From NCBI GenBank assembly GCA_035048485.1, contig CM068585.1, positions 12,939,501 to 13,003,500 on the forward strand: a DNA stretch of 64,000 nt. Reading direction: 5' to 3'. The notes beneath the pieces are model-generated. The model saw only the letters and a list, made by a program, of their open reading frames with translations, did no database searches and was not told the origin of the DNA. Positions 35,368 to 49,582 of this stretch are shown here, piece by piece. Position 1 is the first letter of the stretch. Each line of letters opens with the position of its first letter. The DNA is from Pteria penguin (taxonomy: Eukaryota; Mollusca; Bivalvia; Pterioida; Pteriidae). The translations under genes were made by a program, and so were the position numbers.

Positions 35368-38300
35368 ATTGTTGTTGTTGTTTTCATTGTTGTTATTCAG
35401 TCTTTTTAATTATTAAAACATTTACAGGATGTAATTTGTCCCCCGGGATCCCTTTGCGTCGACGGACAATGCCAGATACCAGGTATGCACATTACATCGT
35501 TTCTTTTGCCAAATATATTCGGGTTGTATACATCATTCCTGAGTCATAATATCTTATTTAACATAGTGGTGTGTCCACTATCCTCCTAACACTTTGATAA
35601 GAATATCCTATTTATTTTTGTAGATCCATGTAGGGTAAGTATCTTTTAGGCCTCTACACAATTATGTGCATGCGTATGTACTTTATATATACTTTTACTG
35701 GTACTGATAAAACTAATCAGTTTGCATATATTTTAATCAAGTCATATAGGGAGGTGTTAAACGCAGAGTTATGGCCGGTATGAAATTAACTCTTGCCAGA
35801 AATATATTAAGTAAAACAATAAGATACCGAGTAACGTGATCGAGATAAAAGACAAAATAATCAGTAAAGGAAATCACGGACCCTCAGCAAAATCCAGACG
35901 TGGTATCAGGTGCTATGGCGGAGTAGACACACCCCTGCCAAACGGCCACACCGGCCATGATGCCATAATATAAGTCGGAAGTCACATTCAGTAGACGGTG
36001 TAATACTATAATCACATTCAGTAGACGGTATAATACTGTAATCACATTCAGTTGACGGTGTAATACTGTAATCACATTCAGTAGACGGTGTTATACTGTT
36101 ATCACATTCAGAAGACGGTGTAATACTGTAATCACATTCAGTAGACGGTGTAATACTGTAATTACATTCAGTAGAGGGTGTAATATTGTAGTCACGTTCA
36201 GTTGACGGCGTAATACTGTAATCGCATTCAGTAGACGCTGTAATACTGTAATCACATTCAGTAGACGGAGTAATATTGTAGTCACATTCAGTTAACGGCG
36301 TAATACTGTAATCACATTCAGTAGACGGTGTAATACTGTAATCACATTCAGTAGACGGTGTAATACTGTAATCACATTCAGTAGACGGAGTAATATTGTA
36401 GTCACATTCAGTTGACGGCGTAATACTATAATTACATTCAGTAGATGTCGGACAATGATATCCGATAATTGTACACAAGATCTTTGTATCGTCCGTCTGA
36501 TGAATGTTAATCTTTTATTTGATATCCTTGTGATAACAAATTTTCACTAAGTTATTTGCCTCGGTGAATGAAGGGACCGTAGTGAGCTGGTAGTCAACAT
36601 GGTCAACGTATGCAGGTGATGAAGAAATGTTATGAAATCAAACTAGTTTAATTCATGTTCAAGTTCTCGAACAACGTAACCTGTCGTATTACAATACAAT
36701 ACAATAACTTATATAGCGCATTATAATAAAGTCACTCTAGTGCGCTTCACATTAAAAAAAATATGTGTACAATATGGAAAGAAACTATAAAAATACATGT
36801 GTGCATACAGTATAAAAATTACTGAACAAATCTAAAAAACAAATAAAACTAGTTTGAATTAATATTTACCTAGTGTAAAAAGGAATAAATGTGCAATTGT
36901 AAATTTACACTATATCTCTGAATTTTATTCTTTAATGAAGATTTCTCAAATTTATCATTCTAGAACGTAAACTGTCCAGCTAATACTCGCTGTCGTGAGG
37001 GATTATGTGTAGATATTGGTAAGAAACAGCTTATATCTTTGAATATCTGAGATGCTTAAATCTGCATATCGTGTATGTTTCACCTTACATTTTGTAATAA
37101 TATTTACTCATTCAGCTTGATATTAATGAACCAAATTGTCAGGGCAGTGGATTGATTGTTATCAAAAATCCGCTTACATATAAAGGAAATACAAAGTCAA
37201 ATTCTATTTCCCCCAAGTCCACAATATTTATATTTGTCTATTATGCCCTATCGTCTTCTTATTACAACACGTTGAATCTATATTCTAACCTAAATGTTAT
37301 TTTGGAATAGTTTCTAAACTTACAGTGGCTCTTCCACTCTTCATATCAGTCATACCTTTTATAAACATGTATATTTACTATACATTAACATTATTTAACA
37401 TCTATTCTATGTATAACTGATTACAGACCCGTGTCAGGTAAGCTGCCTTTTTTCTGTTTTTTAAAAATGAGAAGAAAACAAATTATGATCTGTCGTCAAA
37501 ACCTGTTGATCCTTGTGCTCCATATGAAGGAAACTTTACAAATTTTAAAATGTGTGTCTTTGATTGTGCTGATTTGGCCTGAGTGGGAAGACTGGTATCC
37601 GCAAACCAGGTAAACGCACAAATTGAGTGACGTTTGTTATTTTGATTGAAGGTTCTAAGTCTGTATCGTAACTTCAATACAAATGAATATTTTTGATTAC
37701 TTGTATTATATGTATATTATTATGTTGTTTTGATTTTTTCTGTTTCTGTGTTATTTAACTATTATCATGTTTTATGTGCATGTCCTTGGTGATTTCTGTC
37801 ATACATCAGATGCCCACGCAATAGTAATCAATTGTAGTTTTGTGCCTTATTTCAAAGAATAGTAAGCTTTGCAATAGACATTTAGCTTAGATTCATTTTG
37901 TTTCATTTATTGTATTAATTTTATGTCGTTTATTGTCTGTATGACGGGTATTGCTAACAACCTAGGGAACATGTAGTCCAAGAATCAGACATTATCTTAT
38001 TTCCAATGTTCAATGAATATTCATCGTAATACGCTGTTGCAATTGTCACAATAACGTTGAATAAATATTTTCCTTTTTAACATTAAAATAGTTTAATCCC
38101 GCTTTCATTGTTCATATCCCTGAGCACTTATTGGCTTATGTATCATAAAACTTTTCTTTAAGGCCAGAGGCGGGAGTCAAATTTTTTATATCTCCGCGTT
38201 GAAGAGTTCCACGCCGTCCGTGCACTATAATCGGCAGAAGTTCCGTTTTGACTCCGTACTTTATAATAACACTTGAGTCAATCCCATTGTTAGTCACTCT

Positions 38301-40389
38301 TCAATGCTCATATAAATCATGATTCATAACCTGAGTAGTCATTATAATTCTCCAAGGAAAGGAAATGAATCAATTGAAACCCCTGTTCAAAAGGAATCTG
38401 AAGAAGAAAGGTAATTTTGTGATATATGTTTTCGCAAGGGTATACTTGCATGACCCCCCCCCCCTCCCTTGTCCAGGACCTCTTTTCAAAAATTACGGTG
38501 TTTACCAATGATTATAATATTTTGCATTCTATGACATGAAAGCAATGTCAATTAGATACAATCATTATTACATGAAAATTGTCAAAGAGTCTAGTGCAAA
38601 ACCTGCATGTATTATGATATACCGTTTTGGACAATATATTCCCAGTGAGGCAAATATTTCCAATCATTTTCTTGGAATTGCCTAATAAGTAGTTTATATT
38701 CTTCATGCATACTTTTTGCAAAGATTGCAATACATTTTGTAGGTACTGAGCGTTGTGCTGGCAAGAGTATATCATCAAGAGAGATAACTCTTATTCATGG
38801 TTTACATAATAAATGCAAGTGTCACTTTCCCAGTGCCATTTTCATGAAAGGTACAAGGGAAAGATGCCAAGTTCCTGTCTTTAGTTAGAAATATGTATTT
38901 CAGAGATCTTGTATTTGAATTCTGAACAGAAAATATCTGCCATATCAAAGGTTACAATGAAACTCAGTAATGCTCAAGTTTGATACAGCACCTCAAAATT
39001 GATAGAAAGATATCTGAAAATTCAATAACCGGGATCTGTCCTTAAAAGGTTTTCAATTGAGTAACGATCACCAATGACAAGTTAGTACCACATTTATTTA
39101 ATCAAACGTATTTGTAATTTTCCGTCGGTGAATTAATTTATAAGAAATTAAGAAATAACTTGAATATTATAGTTTCTTTTTATTGGAAGTACAAATTTGA
39201 AAGAGCACCATTCCATGTCCGGCATTCAACGTTGAGTTAAAATACTGTAAATTCGGTGGTAATGGTATCAGCGAAAACAATAGCGAATCTCATATGGGAT
39301 GAAAGCAAGAGTCCGGAAGGAGTGAGCGTCTCCTGCTAGCATATTTCACCCATCACAAATGTTCTATAGAAACCCCTCGTGTTCTGTAATAAAATTATAT
39401 AGGTAACTTGTCAGATTTGTGTAAGTACGTCACTGCGTATGTGGTCGTGTTCCAGAATTTCATATAAGATTCTAGAAAGGGGATCCTCTTATTGTCCAAC
39501 AATATTTTTGTATTGACCACATCGAACATAATATAAAAACGAACATAATATAAAAACGATTCATACAAAAAATGTAATCCATTATATGCACTACAGTACA
39601 TTATGTTTTCTTTCAATCATTGTAAATTTATTGTAATAAAGGGCCACAGGTTCAAGCTTCCCTTTAATTTCGATCGCTTGTCCTATTTGACAATGGCACA
39701 TAAATCATTTTAAGCTGTCTATGGCAAACGTGTTAAGCAGCAGGTCAGAAGTTTATATTCTATATCAATTAAGGGAAAGCTCTCGAGACTGGATAATTAA
39801 ACACCAATTAACCAAATACGCAGATTCTTTATATGAGTATAAAGAGTACGGGTTCACTTTATGTTTATATCTAGGGAGTCACGTGTAGCAACGATGAAGT
39901 GTGCGAGAATGGACGATGTGTTCAAATAGGTAAGCCCAAGATCCATCTTCGTAGGGGCCATTGACAACATAATAATTTCCTAGTCTCTCTCATGTGATGT
40001 AATGGTTTTCAGAGTATGATACTGATAATATAGATATATCTATAAAGATACCTCATCAAAGTATGTGTATATTTCATCTCCTTCTTATTACTACATTATA
40101 TACATGTTATGTAATGATTCATCCTCCTGTAATAGATGCTTTTGACTCGGGATTTTATTATGCCTAATCCACCTTTTTATGTATAATGTTTGGGGGGGGG
40201 GGGGGGTTCATTTTCTTCATTTGACTCAATAACTTTTAGAATATTAATGACTTTCTAATCCTTAGATCCATGTTGGGTAAGTCAATTTCAGTCAGTTTCA
40301 GTTTTTATACATAAGTATAACTATATTAAATATAATTTCCATATGCATGTTTAGCTATGTATCTATATAATTGCTTATATATTTGCTTA

Positions 40390-40487
<98 letters not shown>

Positions 40488-41011
40488 TATTGTTTTACGT
40501 CGCGCCGGGAATATTTCAACCATATGGCAACTATTTGCTTAATACATTAATATTATTATATACGCATTGTATATTGCACACTGCATATTTTACAGACACT
40601 TTACAACAATTTCAATTCTTGATAGGTTAACTCGCATAAACCGGTACTTGTGACGGGGAATTCTTCAATGAAAAATTCGGGCGAAGCAACCTAGACATTT
40701 TCTCATGTAAATATTTTTCTCAGATAAGACTGGGTAGTTAGATGATATCTGCAAGTATTCAACAATCATGATTGTTGTATTAAACGCAAAGGTTTGGTAT
40801 GACAATACCAGAAAAAAAATTGTAAAAAAACGATAATAATCTGCAATATATGTCAGAGGAAGTATAATGTTCTAAAGATCAGAATGAATATTTTTTACTT
40901 CGACGCCATGTGGCAGAACATATTTGTTGCTAATTTGAAGAATGCACAGAAATGCACTTTGTAAAAATTAAAAGTTGAGAGGCGAGAAAACTGTAACAAA
41001 ATTTATGAGGT

Positions 41012-41079
<68 letters not shown>

Positions 41080-44000
41080 AATGATTGTAAATGTTCTAGA
41101 TTTTTTGATAAGACAAAAGTCATCGTATATCAGTACAATACTCCCTCGTCATACATATTACATAGCTATTCGATGATATGCTATTTTGATATTTTTAAAA
41201 AGTAGAATTATAATAAGAAGTATAAATAATGTGTAACAGCTTCATTAAATCTGCTTTCAAGCTTTATCTTGTTAATTTCTGTTGAATTGATTACCTGTCA
41301 GTTTTAAAGTAATTTGCACTATAATCGTGGATTATGATACTAGCATTGTGAATGTTATCCATTACATTAAGAAAAGTTCATTATGTATTGTATTGAAGCG
41401 ACAAAAGTTGTCGAAATGCGCATCTGGTGCACAAAATTGAAAAGTATATATGTTCTATATTTATTATGACCACTAGGCCGGTGTCACTGCTGGTGGACTG
41501 ATAACCCCGAGGGCATTATAAGTCTAGTTTTAAGTGCTTTTGTACTGACATGAAATATATACTTTAAATTTTCAGTCGTCAAATTAAGTAAATCACTCTA
41601 AAACTAAGGAGAATCTTCCTCATGCATAACTCTCTCCTTAGATAGATTCTTTGGTTCAATTTTCGGTCACTTGGTTTCAACACTGGTCTTTAAATATTTA
41701 TATATTATGAGAATTCTAATCATTCGGCCACGAGCATCGTCGAAATGCGCATCTGGTGCACAAAATTAAAAGGTATATATGTTCTATATTTATTGTACTC
41801 TAACACAGCTTCCCATTGCCCTTTTCAGAATTTTATCAAGTAGTATGGTTTATCTAATAAAGAATATCTATTTTCTTGTCTTTTACCTGAATATTTTATT
41901 ACTGTTTTACATTAGTCCGGAGATTAGAGTCTCAATGATATTTAATTGCGTTCCAGCTGGTGATTTGCCCTGTGCCTGAACAGTGTGTCGATGGTAGATG
42001 CGTAGCAAGAGGTATATATATCATATGATTATTTGGTTTCGAAATTAATACAATTATTTACCTCATTATTATTGATATTATTATTATCGATATGACAGAT
42101 AAAGCAATATAATTGGTCTAGAAAATCATGTAAGCGGTAGACAATTGTTCGCATCTTAATGTCTGATGGAACTTTTATGTCTCACAATCGAATTATTGAC
42201 CTCTGATAGAGTAGACTTGAAGATATGTGATCCCCAAAATGTCATATCAGCGTTCGGTTTCGGAAGTACTCGAGAATCATAAATCTGTCCTCAATACGTT
42301 TGGTATTGACTCAAATAAATTGAATTTAGAACTTCCATATTTGTACTGTATTCCAAAAATGCACAAAACTCCGTACAAACAACGCTTTATCGCTGGTTCT
42401 TCGAAGTGTTCCACAAAATCTGTATCGATGCTACTCACAAAAATATTATCAGAAATTAAATCTGGCCTTCATAGATATTGCGAAACAGTATATTCCAGAA
42501 GTGAAATTAATCAAATGTGGATCCTTAAAAATTCAAAAGAGTTGTTAGAACATCTAAAATCAAAAAGTTTTACTAAAATTCACTCCATCAAGTCTTTTGA
42601 CTTTTCGACTCTGTACACAACGATCCCTCATCAGAAATTAAAAGACAGATTAGCGGAAATTATTCAAAATGCATTTACTAGTAAAAACGGAAGCCGCAAA
42701 TTCAAATATATAGTAATAGGCCACGATAAAACTTACTTTGTTAGGGAAAATTCTGATTCCAAAAATAAATACACTGAAACAGCTGTCATTCAGATGTTGA
42801 ACTTTCTTATCGATAACATTTTTGTGGTGTTTGGAGGTAAAGTTTTTCAACAAATTGTCGGCATTCCAATGGGCACTAACTGTGCTCCGCTTCTGGCTGA
42901 CATATTCCTTTATTCATACGAAGCTGAGTTCATTCAGTCTTTGCTTTCGCAAGGAAAAAAACAATTGGCTCTTGGCTTCAATTTTACTTACAGATATATA
43001 GATGACTTGCTTTGAATTAATAATCCTTCATTCGCGGATTACCTTAGCATCATCTATCCAAGTGAACTGGAGGTCAAAGAAACCACAGAAACTAGTAATT
43101 CTACTTCGTATTTAGATATTATGTTGTCTTTCGACATTAATGGTCAATTGAACACCTCACTCTATGACAAACGTGACGATTTCAATTTCGCTATCACAAA
43201 CTTTCCTTTCATAAGTAGCAACATTCCATCATCGCCCGCATACGGCGTATTCATATCTCAGTTAATACGTTATTCCAGAGCATGTTCAAATTACAATGAC
43301 TTTGTTCTGAGGGCTAGGCGACTTTCAGTTAAGCTGCTCAACCAGGGTTATATATGTGCTAGACTAGCATCGTCACTGAGGATGTTCTACGGTCGTTACG
43401 AGACTCTTATTACTCCATATGATATCTCGTTATCCAGACTTTTAAATGATATTCTGGACCGAGACCGATTCCGATCACTTTACACAGATTTGACACCTTC
43501 TATACTAGAAGGTTACCTACTTCGACTTCTCCATATATAGATACATATGGAATTCACACGATATGACTCTTTCTACGGGGTATATGTGACGGGTGTTGCT
43601 AGCAAGCAGGAGATGCTCACTCTCCCCGGGCACCTGATCTCACTCCATCACAGGGGTTCACATATGCTCTTCAAGTAGACATATTTTGTTATTTTCCATT
43701 TGTTTTTCATTTTCACTGATTTTGTATGTCCTATGGTTTCATGATTTTTGGATTTGTGGTTTGGATTTATCCATCATCTTTACATTGTTAAAGAATCTAT
43801 TGAACCCAAAAATATCATACCTCCCGTTGGCCTCGGGAGAAACTAACTGTATAAATATTTGCCATATATTTTGCCCTCTTATGTGAAATGCTAAGATACC
43901 GATCAGTAGACAATAAAAACATTTATCGTATATAGAATATTGTTCATTCTTATTCTACATTTACTGAATGCAGATCTAAACACAAAAAGAGAGTTTATCA

Positions 44001-44775
44001 ATTACTAATATAACATTTCTTTGAAATGTATTAAACTTTTAAAAGCATAACGTTATTTGATCAATACAAATATAAAACAAGCTTGTAACAAATATATTCA
44101 CACCAATAATTTACATCCATATTGATCTCACGTTCAAAGTTTTCATTCATTTTCATTCACTTCCTTTTCAGATCTGTGCCGGGTATGACATACTCCATGT
44201 TTCCTTATTGTTTTATTTACAATTAAGTTTTTATGTTTGTATTATAACACTTTCTAAATATTATTGTGGCTTTCAACTGAAACTCCGAGTTGGAAATTCT
44301 AGTTAATAATACACTTGTCTAAATCAAATACAAAGTATGGCTTTTGTCTTCAACGCAATTCATTTTAAACTTTTATACTGACCTCCTAATTAAATGCTGT
44401 TTTATGGTAACACTAATATTCTGAACTTCTAATAAAATGCTGACGCATGGTAACACTAATAAAGATTCAACTGGCGAGTACTTATATAAAAATTATATAT
44501 ATATAACATTTTGAAACAGGATATAGTATGTCCGCCTGGTGCAAGGTGTGTCCAAGGTGTCTGTACACAAGGTATGTTAAATTTAGATTTCTTTCTGTAA
44601 AACATCTAAAGGTAAATCGAGATGTACGTTATTTATACCATATGTACATCATGTAATTTGTAATTCGTACCGAATTCGCATCAGATATCGGTGGGGATTT
44701 TTCTAAGGTCTTTTTTCATATCCTGCCTCTCTGTTTGTCATTGCCTCTCTATTTGTCCTTTTCCTTAATCATATT

Positions 44776-44810
<35 letters not shown>

Positions 44811-47800
44811 TCACTGCCTCTCTATTTGTCCTTTTCCTTAATCAAATTGTTTTTATGTAGCGTAAAACAAGTAACATACAAAATAGTTGAAATGCAGGTG
44901 CTCTCGTACAAATGAAAATGTATTGTATTACTTAAATAGTATTAATAGACTACTGAAATCAAATTTTAAATTGTTTGCTCTGGTTTTAATAACCATTTAT
45001 TGTTTGGTATTTAAAAAACGAAGATTTATAGGTAATTTGCATTTATTTTATGACTTGTCTATTTTTCTATTGATTTATATATTTAAGGTGGCTGTCCTGT
45101 AAGTTCATAAGTAATCGTAAGTTCTGACATATATCTTGACGTATATTTCAGCGGTCTGTATATCTACTGCCATTACTAATTCTATGGTAACACAGTACTT
45201 GTATTACTACTGTGTCTATTGTCTACACTAAACGATATAACAATATCCATTGCTTTAATTAAATACTCCTGATTTTCTGGCGATAAATGTTTCATGAACG
45301 CAATATGCTTCTCTTTCTCTGTTTCCGATAATATCAACTAAAGGAGACGAACATTTTTTTGACATGATGAGTAAGTTATCAGAGTTATCAATACAAATAT
45401 TTAAAGTCATTCCGATAGTATTTCTTCCAATGAAATGTGTTCTGTGTGATGATAATCATTTGTTAGTATCGGTGCTATCAAAATTAAGTACAATGTTTGT
45501 ATAAATCTCTGAACTCTCAAATGTCTTTACTCTTGAACTTTACCTATATTCAAGTTTGGAATACATCATTGTAGGTTGAACCTTGTGCACCAAATCAAAG
45601 ATGCATTCTTGGACAATGCATTGATGTTATTGGTATGTACAAATTGTACGTCATTATTTTGACTTTTCAAATACTAGTGTTCTGCCGCACAAGTCATTAA
45701 TATTCGATTCCCGATTGCGCAAATATGATATAAACATTGGTTTCCTCCTTCTCTTTGACATGATATGAACAAACCTGAAAGTAAAACCCCAATAAATAAA
45801 AAGAACCAACTATTTCGTATAAAATAGAATTAATCCCTTTCCTTGGTCACTCTATTCTATGCATGGTTGCATTTCAATATTTTCTTACATGTTTTCCATT
45901 AATTATATGTTCTTTGATTGTACTGTTTTAGTGATGAGTCGGTAGATAACTCCGATCTTAACCACGGTGACGGTTGTCCCTTGAATTGACCGTCCTTAGT
46001 TGGTACCACAACGTCATTACAATTAAATATTTTTGTGATGCCTTTTTATGTGCTTATTTTTGTATTCTCTACATGCCCATAGCCATCTTTCAGTATACAA
46101 TTCAGATATCTTCTTTCATTTTATTTTTTCTACAGAATCATTCCTTTTAATTATTAACTTTTACGATTTTTCTTTTAATTTCATGGTATTCTTTACAAGT
46201 TTATTCATTTATTTGGCTTAAGGACGGTTTACTTCTCCTATTTAATATTTCTCCACACTGTTGTCCTAATTTTCTGGAATTATTCTGGAGGTGTTTTAAT
46301 TTAAACAACGAAGACGTACCGAAGGATTAACCATATCTCGTAGTCCATGGAATGTCTATTTCCTAAATATAGGTATTTATTTGATTGATTAAGAAGTATT
46401 GCTGTTTTGTTTTTCAGATCCATGTGCGGTAAGCAATCAAAGAAAGCATCTTTATCTACATGTATTCATATTTCTCTTTCATCTTAACTTCTTTGATTTT
46501 CTACATTGTACTTAAAATGCCGAGATAAGTATACTTTCTCCAACTCAACATATTAAAAAGATAAAAGTTAAATGATGTAGCCTCATTTATCATTTAAATA
46601 TGTAATGAATATATCCAGGGTGTGAGTTGTCCAAGCGGATCAAGGTGCATAGACGGAAGCTGTCAGGCCCAAGGTAGGTATACAAATTTTCTCCAGATCG
46701 AAGATTGTAAAGTAAATAATTCTATAAATAACAATGTCAGATCACAATATACATAAATATGTTATTGTTTATTCATTTAAAATAAATCAAACTTTCAAGA
46801 ATTTTGTATTTATACTTATCTTTTAATTACATTGTAAGGACCGGTTCTATAATTTTTTACTGCTATACAGATATAAAGTTTTTTGACCGATGCACGTACA
46901 TGGTGTTTCGATACGCGAATTATAGAAACAAAACAACTTTATATATACCTTATATATACATATATAAGGGATATATAAAGTTGTTTTGTTTCTATAATAT
47001 TTTGCTGTTATACAGATAGGAAGGTTATATATATATATTTTTCTTTGTTTTAATTTATTTATTTAGTTGTTTTTCGTTTTTATTTATTGCCATATTTATT
47101 TATATTTTAGATCCATGTCAAGTAAGTATGCATTAGTGTAAAAAGGTAACACAGTAGAAGTAAAAATTAATACTAATGAGGAACATATTTTGACTTTTTA
47201 ATATACATCTTATACATACCAGTATATCAAATTTTACATTTTTCACATAGATTTGCAACCGTATTTTACATCTTTTCATAGTCAAAAAATAATAGTGTCG
47301 AAGAATGGAAAAAGCATATGCCGTTTGAATCTGTCCATGTATATGTTAGTAATTTTAATTTTGATAATAAAATAAATTATAAACCTTGATATCTATAATA
47401 CAATGTCACATTCCAAAGCTTGAAAATAGATTTATTTGAGAATGATGTCCCTGCAGAATGTAAACTGTCCACCTAACACACGATGCCGTGCCGGGGAATG
47501 TGTTACAAGAGGTAAGAACTATTCGTCACTTTTGACTTGTGATAAATTTCTCTCCACTCAAGAACATTTAATCGCTACAGTGTGTCGGTCGACATTGAAC
47601 TTTCAGATAAATAAATTATAGGCATCATAAGTCTAGTTTTCAGTGCTTTTGTACTGACATGAAATATATACTTCAAATTTTCAGTCATCAAATTAAGTTA
47701 ATCACTCTAAAACTAAGGAGTATCTCCCTCTTGTATAGCTCTGTCCTTAGATGGATTCTTTAGTTCAATTTTCGGTCATTTTGGTTTCAAAACTGCTCTT

Positions 47801-49518
47801 CAAATATTTACATATTTTGAGAATTCCAATCATTTGGCCACGAGCATCACTGAAGAGACATAAGTTGTCGAAATGCGCATATGGTGCACTAAATTATAAG
47901 GTATATACGTTCTATATTTATATTGATGATATATTGAAGATTTAAGATTATTTCTGATATCATTACTGCGAATATAACGATAAGTTAAAATACCTGATTT
48001 CCGAAAACAAGTTTTTAAATCTAAAAGGTTAAGTAATTTTTAAGCTAGTTGCAGATATTATAATATCGATTTACATGATAGTGCTTGACCATCAATCGCT
48101 TTGATATAACAACGGACTCATAGTAAATATGAATGGTGTGTAAGCAATGATTTTTCAATGGCCACTGATAAAATCTCTGTTTCTACAGAAATCTGCAATG
48201 TGCAGTATCACTGACGTTGTTATATTCTCATATATTTGTAATTAAGATTGCATCTGACCTAATGTCAACATCCGACAAAGCAATTCAAGAACAATCTTCT
48301 CTTGTTGCTATCTCTCTAGACCTGCGTAGACAAAGCACTTTGCATTTCATCATTCAGTAACTTTTTCTCTCTAGATGTTTCTATATGGTGTTTCATAATA
48401 ATTTACTTTTTGAGTTTGTAAGAGATTATAACATAAACCCATATTAGATTAGGTGTTCGTTTGTACATATATACTGTGAAATTAAACATGGTAAATATGG
48501 TTAGCTGACAGGAGATTCTTTCTCCTATTAGGCGCTTGCTCCGTATTTCTATTTACCATTTCTGACTTTCACCGTCAAACTGTTGTTTCTCAATTTATTT
48601 CATTTGATAATGTGAATAAAACAAATAATTTAACAATAAAAAATTTCATACAAACTTTATAATTGTAAAGTCAAATGAAATCTTTCATGCTTTGAGTCCG
48701 TGTTTTAACAAATTTCGCATGTATTTTATCCATATACCAAAACATGACTATTAAAGAGGCAAGCATAAAAAGTTTTTTGCATGCAGTTCACGACAGTATG
48801 CATTCTTTGCCAATAAAGCGCCACATAATGATGATTATATTTATCCAGTAGAAAATCAACACCTTGTTATGTGTAACTATCCCTCTTTCAGATCCCTGTG
48901 AGGTAAGTTATAACACTGAATAAAATGAAAGATTTATTACTATACGGTAGCAGTAAACATAAAGTTTCTATCATAAATAAAAGTTGAAAAGTTTACAACA
49001 ATATCATAATAGAAAAATCACTTCTAAAACAATTGAATTGCTTCATTTTCTTATTATTTCAAAAATTGGTGCATGTTGTCATAAGCTGATTCCACTTTTT
49101 TCTATTTTTGTAGAACGTGAATTGTCCCGCTAATACTCGATGCCGCGCCGGAGAATGTGTACTGATAGGTAAGACTATCGCCCGAAATATCCTTTAAATT
49201 TTTTATTTTGTGATTTTATATTTTTATTGCACGGCTTTATAATATGTGTTATGTATTTTGCAAATTACTTATGTTACGAGATTATGATAGCATTATATAT
49301 TGGCTTCTGTTTGGCTATTTTAGTCGTATACTCTTATGTTACCATCACACATTAAAGACAGCAAGGAAGATATTTATCGTTTATCGTTTTTGTGTTTAAT
49401 GTTGTATTTTTTCCCTTGTGCTTTTGTTTGTTTTGTTTTCTTTCTTTGATTTTCATTTTCATTACACGGTTTGTTTCTTTCTTTGTTATTGTTTGTTTGT
49501 TAGTTCCGTTTAATTTCA

Positions 49519-49582
<64 letters not shown>

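Noticed and set aside
35966..36448. CRISPR-like array
   Set aside because: Units are contiguous without unique spacers, and the genome is plainly eukaryotic.
35906..36478. 190-residue repeat protein on the minus strand
   Set aside because: It is a translation of a 30-bp tandem repeat in a gene C intron. Period divisible by three explains the open frame.
42227..43015. 262-residue host gene
   Set aside because: It has all motifs of a Penelope-like reverse transcriptase and continues past an in-frame stop, so it is an inactivated mobile element.
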